From positions 2,046,001 to 2,110,000 of the forward strand of contig NC_041690.1 of the NCBI RefSeq assembly GCF_900005765.1: 64,000 nt of DNA, written 5' to 3'. A program made the translations under genes and the position numbers. The notes under the pieces are model-generated. The model was not told where the DNA came from. It searched no databases and saw nothing but the letters and a program-made list of their open reading frames with translations. This document shows positions 11,057 to 21,112 of the stretch, in pieces. The DNA is from Plasmodium relictum. Taxonomy: Eukaryota; Apicomplexa; Aconoidasida; Haemosporida; Plasmodiidae. Each line of letters starts with the position of its first letter. Within the stretch, counting starts at the first letter, position 1.

Positions 11057-12530
11057 CTATGAAAAAATAAGATATAACAAAGCCATTCTCACATATAAAC
11101 CATTTTCTGCCTGTAGAAAATAAACACTTCTTGGATCTTCATCTACTTCTACTTTTATTTCGTTAACTCTTGGAAGAGGGTGAAGAATCTATAAAAAATT
11201 TTAAATAAAAAAAAAAAATAAAATAAATGAAGATTATTGCATAAATTTATAATTCTATATAAATTAAACGTTCTGAAATACATAAGAATTTTTATTATTG
11301 TATAGAATGAAAATTGCATAAAAATTATAAAATATACTATAGATATTCATTAACTTTTTCAAATAAGGATATGAATAATTTTTTTTTTTTTACTATATAA
11401 TACAATAAATATTTTTTTAAAAGTAAAAATTACCTTAGCATCTTTTCTCGTATTTTTTAGGGCTTTGTTGTCTAAAATGAAAGCATCTTTATAAGTATTA
11501 TATTCATTTAAATCTGAAAATCTTTCTTTTTGTATCCTTGTCATATATATTATATGTGCGTCTTTTAATCCTTTTTCTAAATTATCATATTTTTTTATAG
11601 AGTTTTTATTGTAAAATCCATTTTTTTTTAAATTATTAGTTATAGTGGTTATCAAATTTTCAGGAGCTTCTAATGATTTACATGATATAAAAATGAAATT
11701 AACATTGTATCTACTAAGTAATTTACTAAGTGAATGAACAGTTCTTCCATTTTTTAAATCACCAACAAATGCAACGTTAATTTTTTTCTTTTCATATCTT
11801 TCTAAAATATGAGGGAAAAAATTATAAATAGTGTAAAAGTCTAAAAGCGATTGAGTTGGATGTTCTCCTGTGCCATTTCCTGCATTAATTATTGGCTTGC
11901 TTGATGACTTAATAGCAAGATCTATATTGTTCTATGAAAAATTTATAAAAAGAGATAAAGTAATATAAATAAAAATAAAAATGTAGATATGTATATATTT
12001 ATATAAAATATATTCTGAAAATTTTCTATATTTTTTATTACATTTGATGGATCCCTGTATATAATACCATCAACATATTTTGATAAAATTGTAAATGCAT
12101 CTTGGATAGTTTCTCCTTTGTAAAAGGATGTAGAGTTCATATCAGTGATATTTATTACCTTTGAACCAAGTTTTAAAATTGCAGAATCAAAGGAACATCT
12201 AGTTCTTGTGCTTGGTTCTAAAAATATGCTACAGAAAGTTTTACTATCTAAATATTTACAATCTTCATTATTTTTTAATAAGGTTTCAAATTTTTTAGAT
12301 GTGAATATTATTGCTAATAATTCATCGTCGTCTATATCATCAATATTAATAACATGTTTATTTTTCATTTTTTTAATAATTTTATCTAAATCTATGTTGT
12401 ATTTCCTGTTTAAATAAAATTTTTTATCTATTATAAATTTTTTTTTTTTTTTTGCTGAAACTATATAAACAAATACTGCTGCTATTAAAATTGCAACTGT
12501 TGTGTATATATAACACAATACTTCAATCAT
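11057..12530 (-). CDS. ATC: Aspartate carbamoyltransferase (3 exons)
   Basis: Catalyses carbamoyl phosphate + L-aspartate to N-carbamoyl-aspartate, the second step of de novo pyrimidine synthesis, which Plasmodium needs because it cannot salvage pyrimidines. Exons are 12042-12530, 11434-11931 and 11057-11188, all phase 0, giving 372 residues. Exon 1 carries the carbamoyl-phosphate loop [12 protein letters not shown] (S-T-R-T-R at 107-111). Exon 2 carries [12 protein letters not shown] (H187, Q190) and the aspartate-domain segment [16 protein letters not shown]. Exon 3 carries the HPLPRVNEI loop (from 332). Length matches the parasite enzyme. Residues 1-26 form a hydrophobic helix followed by poly-Lys, a signal- or anchor-like extension absent from bacterial catalytic chains. 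It is a single-domain enzyme, not a CAD fusion, and diverges from the RINT-1-like gene. Confidence 0.97.
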
Positions 12531-13289
12531 TTTTTTATATATTTTACTGAAAGAAAAAATTATAATTATTAATGTGCTGAAAAAGAATTAAATCATTTAT
12601 ATAATTATTAATTAAATTTTTAAATAGACACTAAATTCTTAAAAATATTGAAAAAAAAGGTATTGTATTCAAATGATAATTTAAAAGAAATTTAACAATT
12701 CTATGAATGTAAAATATTTTGAATTTATAAAAATATAATAATTTTTATTAGGAATTTATTAAATAAAAATGCAACTTCAAACTCTCTAAAATTAAAGATA
12801 TTTACAAAATATTTTGTAACAATAATTAAAATTTTATATTAGATAATTTAAAGAGAAATTATATATGTGTTCATGTATTTCCTTATATATAAAAATATTA
12901 TTCAAATTTACATATTCTTTAATTATGTAAAAATATATATTAATAGTTCATTTTATTACAAAAAATATGTAAAATATTTAATCTTAAATTTATTAATATG
13001 AATTCACAAAACGGTTTGATTATATCTCTATTCTTTATTATTTTTATTTTATTATTATTTTATTTGTTTTTTTTTTTTTTTTAATTATTATTCATCCTTA
13101 ATTACTTATTTTAGAAGATACTATTAAGAAAAACAAAATAACATAAAAAAATAAAAATTTTTTATTATAAAGATACATGCATTTTTGTTTTATGTTTCTT
13201 TTAGAAATATTTTAAGCATATATAATTCATGATGAAAATTAAACGAATAAATGAACATTTCTAAAGATATTATATATATTAATTTTAAA

Positions 13290-13320
<31 letters not shown>

Positions 13321-13590
13321 TATTTAACTCTTAAAATAGAAATTTTGTTCGAATAATTAATGTTATATTTAAAATTAAGCAACTACTGAGCACTTTGAGA
13401 TTTATAAATAAAAATATATATTCATTAAATTCACGAAAACAAAAAATTTACAAAAGTAGCTTTTTTTTCCTTTTTATATGTAATTAAAAAAATTACTAAA
13501 TTTTTTGAAAAAAAGTTGTATATAAAGATAATAATATATGAAAATGTAAATTATAAAAAAAAAATAAAAATTGAGAATAATTAAAAAGAA
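12531..13590. promoter_or_regulatory. Shared upstream region of ATCase (-) and RINT-1-like gene (+)
   Basis: 1,060 bp between two divergent start codons, so both promoters must lie here or overlap the genes. It contains a T-run near 13069-13082 and a (TA)n run around 13290-13316. No binding site or RNA gene was recognised. Confidence 0.45.
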
Positions 13591-16500
13591 ATGTTTATAG
13601 CAAATTATTTTGATAGAAGAGATAAAGATAATGAAAAGAAATCACAAACAAGTGAAAATGATGAATATAAAAGAAGTAATATAGAGAATCTGCTAAAAAA
13701 TAATTTAATTCTGAAAAAGGATAAAAAAAATTTAGGATATAATGAAAATGGAAAAGAACAAATAAAAGAAAAATTATCAAATTTTTTAAAAAAAGCATTA
13801 AAAAAAAAAATAAAGAAAGAAAATATAGGAAAGGATGACGATGATAAGAAAGAACAGAAAGAAAGAGATTTTTATAATGAGACAAATTTGGATAGAATAT
13901 ATACTAAGAATAAAGAAGAAAGCACAATGGAAACATTTTTAAAAGAAAATAAAAAACTAAACTATTGCGCAGAAAATATATTATTATTAGGTAGTTACTT
14001 AGAATTTGATAAATTAAAAGAAGTTAATATTCAAGATATATACAAATTAATTGATAAATATATTTTTGAAAATGAATTGGAAATCAATGAAATTAAAGTA
14101 AAATTAGAAGTAGAGGTACAAAGAGAATTAAAAAAAGAAAAAGATAAGTTACATCATATTAGTAATATAAAAAGTAAATTAGCGGATATCAGTATAATAG
14201 AAGAGGAAAATAATGCTAATTCTATTGAGTATATGATGAATGAAATGAAAATAATAAAAAAATTAATAAAGCAAAAGGATTATCTTATATGTGTAAAAAA
14301 TACCTTATTGAAATTAGAAAATGCAAAGAAGTGTGCAATTAATAGAAAATATGAAGAATCATTACATATTATTTTAGACATAGTAAAACTATTACATGTA
14401 TTTAAAAAAAATTTCAAAGAACAAATTATTAATGGTATTAAATTCTTTATTCCTCTATTATCGGAATATTATTTAAACAAAGCAAAGTTATTATTAGCAT
14501 GCATCTATTGGGGAAATAACATATCTTACGTATCAACAACTGCTTTAGAAGAATTAATAAATGATATAGATAGTGATGATGAAAATTTTAGAAATATAGT
14601 AACTAAAGATAATATAAATAAAAAAGTGATTGGAGAAACTAACAATATAGTTAATGCAGATAATTCAATTAATACAAATGATTTAAGTAATAATAACAAA
14701 GAAATAAATAATAAATATATAAATCGAAAATCTTTTAAAGAAGAAATTAAAGATTCTATTATTTTTGATAATACATATGTGTCATTAATAAAAAAAGAAA
14801 GTTCAGAATTTATTAATATTTTAATAAGTTGGAACCTAATTGAAAAAATTGATAATTATCTGAAAAATGAAAAAAACACTAGAGAAGAATTTTCTTTTAG
14901 TAAAAAAGAATATTCAATATCATACACTAACGAATTAACTAGTAACATAATTTATTATTTTCGATCACTTTTTCAAAATTTTAAAAGCCCCTTATTTAAA
15001 TTTGATAAGCCAGAATGGGGTCTAAAATATTTATTTTATCAGTCAATTATAAGTAATTCCATTTTAAAAATGCTTTTGCATTTCGCTCATAAAGATCTCA
15101 AAAATAATATATTATTACAAGATGCATTACAAGGTATTTCCTTAAGTAGTAATAAATATAAAAAAAATAATAATGATAATAATTTTGATTGTAACAATAT
15201 GAATTTACAAAAAAACATTGATATTCAAAATTTTAATTCAATAGATCCAAGAGAGGATAATAATATGAGTACAAAAAGCAAAATAGAAGAAAAAGTGAAT
15301 AAAATAAATGGAAAGGAAGTTATGAGAAAAAAAGAAAATATCCTAAATTTAGAGAATGAATATGATAAAGATTCAACTAAACATTATATTACTTATAATA
15401 ATATGAATGATGATGAAAAAGAAAAAATATTGTATGAATTAACAAATTATGAAGTTGTTTTAGAAAAGATAAATTATAAAATTGTATCTGAATGTAGATT
15501 ATATATATTAAGTAGAATTTCATATTTAATTCATCTATATAATTTTCAAAATGATAAAGAAAATACAAAAAAGGTATTTTTAAATTTTATGCATCATATA
15601 ATTATGATATATAAGAAATGGTATTTGTATGATAGTGTAAATTGTAAGTATTTATTAGATGATTTTTTTAATAACTCATTCATTGAATTCTTAGATACAG
15701 AAAAATCATCTAATAAAGAAAATTCAGAATATGAAGATAAAAATGAAAATATATTAAAAGAAGAAAAAAAAAATGAAAATTCCAAATTAAAGAGTGAAAA
15801 TTTCGTGGAGATGAAAGGTGTTTATATAAGAGATTTTTTTATTTTAATAGAAAAAGAATTTCTTGTTGATATATTAAAGAATATGTCAAATGACAAATGC
15901 TGTATAAAATTAAAAAATAATATAATTTTAGAGGATAGTGATTGTGTAAATGAGTATGGTCATATTTTTATTGAATTGCTAAAGAAAATAAGTAATAGAA
16001 TTATATGCTTCAAAGAAAATGAAGCTTTTCTAGAAGAATACTTTAACATCGTAATAAAGAAATTATTAATTATTGTTAAAGACGAATTTAGATATCATTG
16101 GAATAATATTACTGATTTGATAGAAAATTGTAATATTACATGCTTATTATATGTATCCTTCACTTATATAAATAAATTTTTAAGTAATTTTGAGTACAAA
16201 TGTTATATTAAAGAAATTGTTCAAAGTTTTTCAACATTAGAAAACAAAATGTTTAATAATTTTTTAGATGCTTTTAATCATTTTATTTCTATACGAATAT
16301 ATAATTTTTTTTCTACGAATAACTTGTTTCATGAATATATATTAAATAATTTATTTAAAATTAAAAAGTACATGCCTGATCATATTTTCTTTGACTTTTT
16401 TAATAAAGTCTTATATAAATTAGATCAATCTGTTTTAACTTTTTTAATGAACCAAAACACTTCCTTTTTGCAAAATGAAAACTTTTTTAATACATTTATT

Positions 16501-16887
16501 AACAACTCATTATTATTAATACAACAAATAGAAGATGCAGATTTTAAAAATAAAATTTATTCGATGCCTATATTACAAGAGATAATTAAATTAATGACTG
16601 ATGATATTGACAATTTAAAAAAAAAAATTAATGAAATAAAAAGTAAATATGCAGATTTAAAAAACAAAAATAATTGGTTAATACAAGTTACTAAGTTGAC
16701 TAATGCATTATTAAGAGATGATTCTAGTGATGATTTTAATTCTTCACAAGTAAATTATGAAGAAAACGAAGAAAATAAAAAATATCAAATTTCATTAAAA
16801 CATATTAAATTTTTATTATTAAGAAGACCCGATATTAAAACAATTGTAGAAAATTCTGTTGTTATTCAAGAATTCATTGAATATTGA
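13591..16887 (+). CDS. RINT-1/TIP20-like vesicle-tethering protein (Dsl1-complex type), putative
   Basis: Single exon, 1,098 residues, starting MFIANYFDRRD after an A-rich leader. Residues about 170-310 are helical and coiled-coil-like (repeated K/E/L heptads), as in the N-terminal half of CATCHR tethers. The phrase FDKPEWGLKYLF near residue 471 matches the conserved KPEW block of the RINT-1/TIP20 family. The downstream helical stretch (FRYHWNNITDLIENC, about 828 onward) fits the C-terminal helical bundle. Known for the family: with Dsl1/ZW10 and Sec39/NAG, these proteins tether COPI vesicles returning from Golgi to ER. Asn/Lys/Asp-rich insertions (about 355-385, 520-610, 710-740) explain why it is longer than the roughly 700-800 residue relatives. 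Another CATCHR protein (exocyst Sec6/Sec15 type) is the main alternative. Confidence 0.62.
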   Translation: MFIANYFDRRDKDNEKKSQTSENDEYKRSNIENLLKNNLILKKDKKNLGYNENGKEQIKEKLSNFLKKALKKKIKKENIGKDDDDKKEQKERDFYNETNLDRIYTKNKEESTMETFLKENKKLNYCAENILLLGSYLEFDKLKEVNIQDIYKLIDKYIFENELEINEIKVKLEVEVQRELKKEKDKLHHISNIKSKLADISIIEEENNANSIEYMMNEMKIIKKLIKQKDYLICVKNTLLKLENAKKCAINRKYEESLHIILDIVKLLHVFKKNFKEQIINGIKFFIPLLSEYYLNKAKLLLACIYWGNNISYVSTTALEELINDIDSDDENFRNIVTKDNINKKVIGETNNIVNADNSINTNDLSNNNKEINNKYINRKSFKEEIKDSIIFDNTYVSLIKKESSEFINILISWNLIEKIDNYLKNEKNTREEFSFSKKEYSISYTNELTSNIIYYFRSLFQNFKSPLFKFDKPEWGLKYLFYQSIISNSILKMLLHFAHKDLKNNILLQDALQGISLSSNKYKKNNNDNNFDCNNMNLQKNIDIQNFNSIDPREDNNMSTKSKIEEKVNKINGKEVMRKKENILNLENEYDKDSTKHYITYNNMNDDEKEKILYELTNYEVVLEKINYKIVSECRLYILSRISYLIHLYNFQNDKENTKKVFLNFMHHIIMIYKKWYLYDSVNCKYLLDDFFNNSFIEFLDTEKSSNKENSEYEDKNENILKEEKKNENSKLKSENFVEMKGVYIRDFFILIEKEFLVDILKNMSNDKCCIKLKNNIILEDSDCVNEYGHIFIELLKKISNRIICFKENEAFLEEYFNIVIKKLLIIVKDEFRYHWNNITDLIENCNITCLLYVSFTYINKFLSNFEYKCYIKEIVQSFSTLENKMFNNFLDAFNHFISIRIYNFFSTNNLFHEYILNNLFKIKKYMPDHIFFDFFNKVLYKLDQSVLTFLMNQNTSFLQNENFFNTFINNSLLLIQQIEDADFKNKIYSMPILQEIIKLMTDDIDNLKKKINEIKSKYADLKNKNNWLIQVTKLTNALLRDDSSDDFNSSQVNYEENEENKKYQISLKHIKFLLLRRPDIKTIVENSVVIQEFIEY

Positions 16888-17215
16888 ATTTTATTTTTAT
16901 TTTATATATTATACTTTTTTTAATTTATATATGAACACAAGATATTAAGACAAAATTTAAATGAAAATTTTATTATAATAAAATAAAAATAATATTTGAG
17001 AAAACACATATAAGTACTCGTTAGAGATATTTAAAGCAATACAAAATTCTATTAAGAATATATATATATATATTCAAGTAATGGAATGCACAGTTTTTTT
17101 TTACAAAATTTTTCAATTACTATTTTTTTAATATTTTTTTAGTTATACAATTTTTTTTTTGATTCTATTTTTTTTTTTTTTTTTTTTTTATTTTCTAATA
17201 TTTCTTTAATTTGCT
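16888..17215. other. Convergent intergenic spacer
   Basis: 328 bp between the stops of the RINT-1-like gene (+) and lipoyl synthase (-). It holds a (TA)n run near 17060 and T-runs near 17152-17160 and 17170-17188, and presumably overlapping 3' UTRs and poly(A) signals of both genes. Confidence 0.5.
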
Positions 17216-18532
17216 TTAATTTGTTTTTTGTAGTTTTAAATTATTTCCTTGAAGATCATTTTTTCTTTTTTCAATAAGATTTTTCATAAAATACTCTCCT
17301 GCCTTATATGATGATCTAACTAATGGACCACTAGCTATATATTTGAAACCCATTTTTAATCCTTCTTCCTTATAATAATCAAATAATTGCGGAGATATGT
17401 ATTCAACAACATTCAAATGATTTTTAGTTGGTCTTAAATATTGACCAAATGTTATAACATCAATATCGTTTTCTCTTGCATGTTTCATAGCTTCTAAAAC
17501 TTCTTCTTTTGTTTCTCCTAAACCTAACATAACACTAGTTTTTGTATACAATTTTGGATTAATTTCTTTAGCTTTTTTTAAAACAAATAAAGATTGTTCG
17601 TAATTCGCTCTTTTATCTCTTACATATTTTTGTAGTCTTTTAACTGTCTCAATATTGTGTGCATACACATCCAATCCACTTAACGATAATCTTTTAATAG
17701 AATCTACATTGCCTTGAAAATCAGAAACTAGGCATTCAATTAAGATATCTGATCTTGAAAACTTAATTAATTCAACAGTTTTAGCAAAATGATCAGCTCC
17801 ACCATCAGGTAAATCATCTCTATCAACTGATGTTAAAACAACATAATTTATATCCCATTCACATATAGCTTTAGCTGTATTAAATGGTTCATTGATATCC
17901 GGTGGTAATGGTTTTGGTGATGTTTTTATTGAGCAAAATTTACATCCTCTTGTACATGTATCACCTAACAACATTATTGTTGCAGTACCAATATTCCAAC
18001 ATTCTCCAATATTAGGGCACTGTGCTTCTTCACAAACAGTATGAAGTTTTAATTTTTTTAAATCTTTTTTTAACTTACTATATTTCGCACCTGCTGGAGC
18101 AGGGACATGAAACCAATCAGGTTTTTTCTCAGGCATTTTATTTCCCACTTTTGGTATTAATAATTTATCATTACTAACCGCATTTTTATTATATGTGTAA
18201 TTTTTTTTTTCATTTTTAGTGCCATCTAATGTTGTATATTCTGAACAGCTCTTATTACTTTTGGTATTGTCCATATGCTCATTTATACATTCGTTATGTA
18301 TACTTTTTACATTATATACATAACATTTCATATAATTTACACTATTTTTATAATTGAATTTATTTTCTTTCTTTAAAAAGTCCTTTATATATGTTTTTTT
18401 TTCATTTCCATTTTGGATATAATAATAGGAGAGCTGTTTTGCACTCCTAAAATTTTTTATCTTGTCACATTTTATTTTTAGAAAAACTAAAAAAAAGATA
18501 TATATGTAAACACATATCATGCAAAAATACAT
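17216..18532 (-). CDS. LipA: Lipoyl synthase, apicoplast-targeted
   Basis: Radical-SAM enzyme that inserts two sulfurs into protein-bound octanoyl groups to make lipoate. In Plasmodium the LipA enzyme acts in the apicoplast, on the pyruvate dehydrogenase E2. Single exon, 438 residues. The auxiliary 4Fe-4S cluster motif [12 protein letters not shown] supplies C167, C172 and C178. The radical-SAM motif CTRGCKFC supplies C193, C197 and C200. The C-terminal RSSYKAGE (406-413) supplies the serine ligand typical of Lip[10 protein letters not shown] and [13 protein letters not shown] are further family blocks. The N-terminus has a hydrophobic signal peptide (about 5-20) followed by some 110 Lys/Asn/Tyr-rich residues, the bipartite leader of apicoplast proteins. 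M1 and M5 are both possible starts. Confidence 0.96.
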   Translation of the reverse strand: MYFCMICVYIYIFFLVFLKIKCDKIKNFRSAKQLSYYYIQNGNEKKTYIKDFLKKENKFNYKNSVNYMKCYVYNVKSIHNECINEHMDNTKSNKSCSEYTTLDGTKNEKKNYTYNKNAVSNDKLLIPKVGNKMPEKKPDWFHVPAPAGAKYSKLKKDLKKLKLHTVCEEAQCPNIGECWNIGTATIMLLGDTCTRGCKFCSIKTSPKPLPPDINEPFNTAKAICEWDINYVVLTSVDRDDLPDGGADHFAKTVELIKFSRSDILIECLVSDFQGNVDSIKRLSLSGLDVYAHNIETVKRLQKYVRDKRANYEQSLFVLKKAKEINPKLYTKTSVMLGLGETKEEVLEAMKHARENDIDVITFGQYLRPTKNHLNVVEYISPQLFDYYKEEGLKMGFKYIASGPLVRSSYKAGEYFMKNLIEKRKNDLQGNNLKLQKTN

Positions 18533-18955
18533 GTTTTTTACATATATATGTATATATATATAAATTACAAATAAAATAAATATTTAAAAAAGAAAAGAGA
18601 ACTAAAAAAAAAAAATCATAAAAATATCATAGTAGTATCTATACTCACATATTCAAATTTGAATTATTAAAATATAAGCAATAAAATTCATGCTTTTAAA
18701 AGACTTTTTAAAACATAAATTTTTTATTTAAATTAATTTCATGTAAAACTATGATTTTTTTTTTTAATTTATAAGATATATATACTTAATAGCAAATGGA
18801 TTATATCTTTTTAATTTTGTTACGGTTTTAAGATATATTTTATTTTATTTTTTTTAATTTATTTTTTTTTATTTTTATTTTACTTTTTTTTTTTTTCCTT
18901 TAAATAATAATGCATAAAAAAAGGATTTTATTAAAAATAAATAAAAATTAAAGAA
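18533..18955. promoter_or_regulatory. Compact bidirectional promoter region, LipA (-) / USB1 (+)
   Basis: Only 423 bp separate the two divergent start codons. The interval has alternating A- and T-rich blocks, with a long T-rich block near 18838-18900 just before the USB1 start. No specific factor site was identified. The promoter role is inferred from geometry alone. Confidence 0.45.
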
Positions 18956-20134
18956 ATGTCTAATAAAGGAGATTTTAATGTTTATATTTATATTCCAGGT
19001 TTCAATAAAATTGAATAAAATTATTGTAAAATACAATTAGAATATTATTTATATATAAAAATTTTTATATAAGTATACATTTTTTTTTAAAATAAATTAA
19101 TTTATTTTTTCTCTTATTATAGTAACGTATAATGCAAATATAAAAAAAAGGTCTGAATATTGTTATGATATTCTGTTTAAATTAATAGAAAAACAGTATA
19201 TTATATGTAATGATAAATCAAACCATAATATTATTCTTAGTAAACAAAGCAATGATATAAATAAAGAAGAATTTTTAAAACACATTTACTATCAAATAGA
19301 TGATTTAAATACCGATAAAAAAGTTCAGACTAATAAGGAAACAGTTACTGAAGAGCCTCCACACATAACTATTGTTGGTTCTGTTCAGATAAAGAGGCAC
19401 ATGATTTCTTCATTTCTTAATAAAGTAAAAGAAAAATTAAAAAATCAGAATTGGTAAATAAAAATTTAAAAATAAAGATAATTATTTATATAATTAATAA
19501 TTAAAAAAAGAAAGTGAGAATCTATGTATGCAAGAATAAATATATATACTAAGAAAAATATATATATACATATATATTTATGAATGTGTGTTTTATTAAT
19601 CTAAATTTCAAAATCATATAATAAAATAATTAAAAAATAATAATTGAAAATATTACGTATTTATATATATATCTTTCCTTTTTTTTTTTTTAAAGTTTTT
19701 ATTTATTTTTTAAAAAGAGCGTTGATTTATATAAAAGTCAAAAGAATACAAAGTATTTTTGTTCATATACTGTAAGCGATGAGCAACAAAAGTTACATTT
19801 AGATCCTTTAATAAAGAAAATAAATGAAATTTTAAATAATTTTGATCTAAATAACAATTATGTAAATAGAATATGTCATATGTCGTTGGCTTATACCGAT
19901 GTTAGTTTAGAAGTGATTTTAGAAAAAAATAAATTAAATATAAAGGATACGTTTTGGCCTAATATAAGTGAAATAATAGTTGATAATAGTTCAGATTTTA
20001 GTTCAGATGATTTTTACATTTACGTTGATTGTATCCATATTTGTATTGGAAACAAATTATATAAAATTCATTTAAAAAATTTTAATAACTTAAATTTCTT
20101 AGAATCCGATGATTCTTATATTAGTTCAGAATAA
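18956..20134 (+). CDS. USB1: U6 snRNA phosphodiesterase USB1 (3 exons), 2H phosphoesterase
   Basis: USB1 (Mpn1) trims the oligo-U tail of U6 snRNA in the nucleus and leaves a protected 3' end. Exons are 18956-18998, 19123-19453 and 19720-20134, giving 262 residues. The first exon encodes only 14 residues (MSNKGDFNVYIYIP). Both catalytic tetrapeptide motifs of the 2H family are present: H96-I-T98 in PPHITIVGSVQIKRHMI and H179-M-S181 in RICHMSLAYTDVS. The spacing of 80 residues or so and the intervening strand/helix pattern (KYFCSYTVSDEQQKLHL, then LIKKINEILNNFDLNNNYV) match human USB1 as I recall it. The exon 3 acceptor needs AG at 19718-19719, because using the AG two bases earlier would create a stop. 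The ORF from 19880 alone is only the C-terminal third. Confidence 0.83.
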
Positions 20135-21112
20135 TAATGAGTTAAAAAATATTTTAATAAACATAAATATATGTTTGTGTCTTACTGTTTCTTATTTTAA
20201 TATTATTAAAACCGTTTATCATCTGTTTCTAAATGACAATATTATCTTTCAATTTTGTTATATATTATAAAAGGTTTTATAATTTTAAATGTATTAATAA
20301 AAAACACATAATACACTTATTTGCTAATTTCTCTTTTAAATTTAATATAATTTTGCCCTATTAATTTTAAAAATCAAGTGAATTTATACAAGATCTCTAA
20401 TTCATCAAGCTTACTATTATACATTTCATACAATTTTGAATTTAATCTTATTCTTTTGTGTTTACGAATAATTATTTTATGTATTTAGAAACAATACATT
20501 TTTTTTTTCACTTTTTTACAAATTAATTTATTTTAAGTAAAAGTAATTATAATTGTCATAAATTATAATTTTAATTTTCAAAATTTTGAACAAAGATACA
20601 TATTCTTTATCTTATGCTTTATATTTTTAAAAGAATTAAGAGAATAAATTTAAATGATTTTATTAATAAAAATATTTAGAACCATTAAATTAAAAACCAC
20701 TATTTTTTGTATATAAAAACAAGGAAAAAAGTATATTTAAGCTTTTGTTAGGCTTACAGAAATAAATTTATATATTAGTTTAAATATATATATGTAAGTT
20801 ATTTTGTTTATTAATTCGAAAAGAAAAAAAAAAAAAAAAAAAAAAAATCACGAATTTTTTTTTTCTTTTTTTAAAACAAATTATATTAATGCATGCGCTG
20901 CTATAATTGCTACGATGCAAAAAAATAAAAAAATGTATTTGTGAAATTAAATAAAAAATTATAAGAAAAAAAATCATTATTCATTAAATAATAAAATATT
21001 TACTATGATTTAGAAAATTCTTATGAAAAGTAATAATTTATATTGTAATATAAATATATATGTACATATATAGATTTAAAATTTAAGAGAAAAATAAAAA
21101 AGAAGCAAAAGG
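20135..21112. other. Intergenic region upstream of the 505-residue Asn-rich gene
   Basis: 978 bp between two plus-strand genes. It holds an A-run of about 23 near 20824-20847 and no coding signal. The minus-strand frame at 20780-20977 is homopolymer-driven. Nothing else was recognised. Confidence 0.5.

Noticed and set aside
11943-12041. C-terminal tail of the long frame in ATCase exon 1
   Set aside because: It is intron. Splicing at 12041/11932 restores the family sequence into the HPTQ region.
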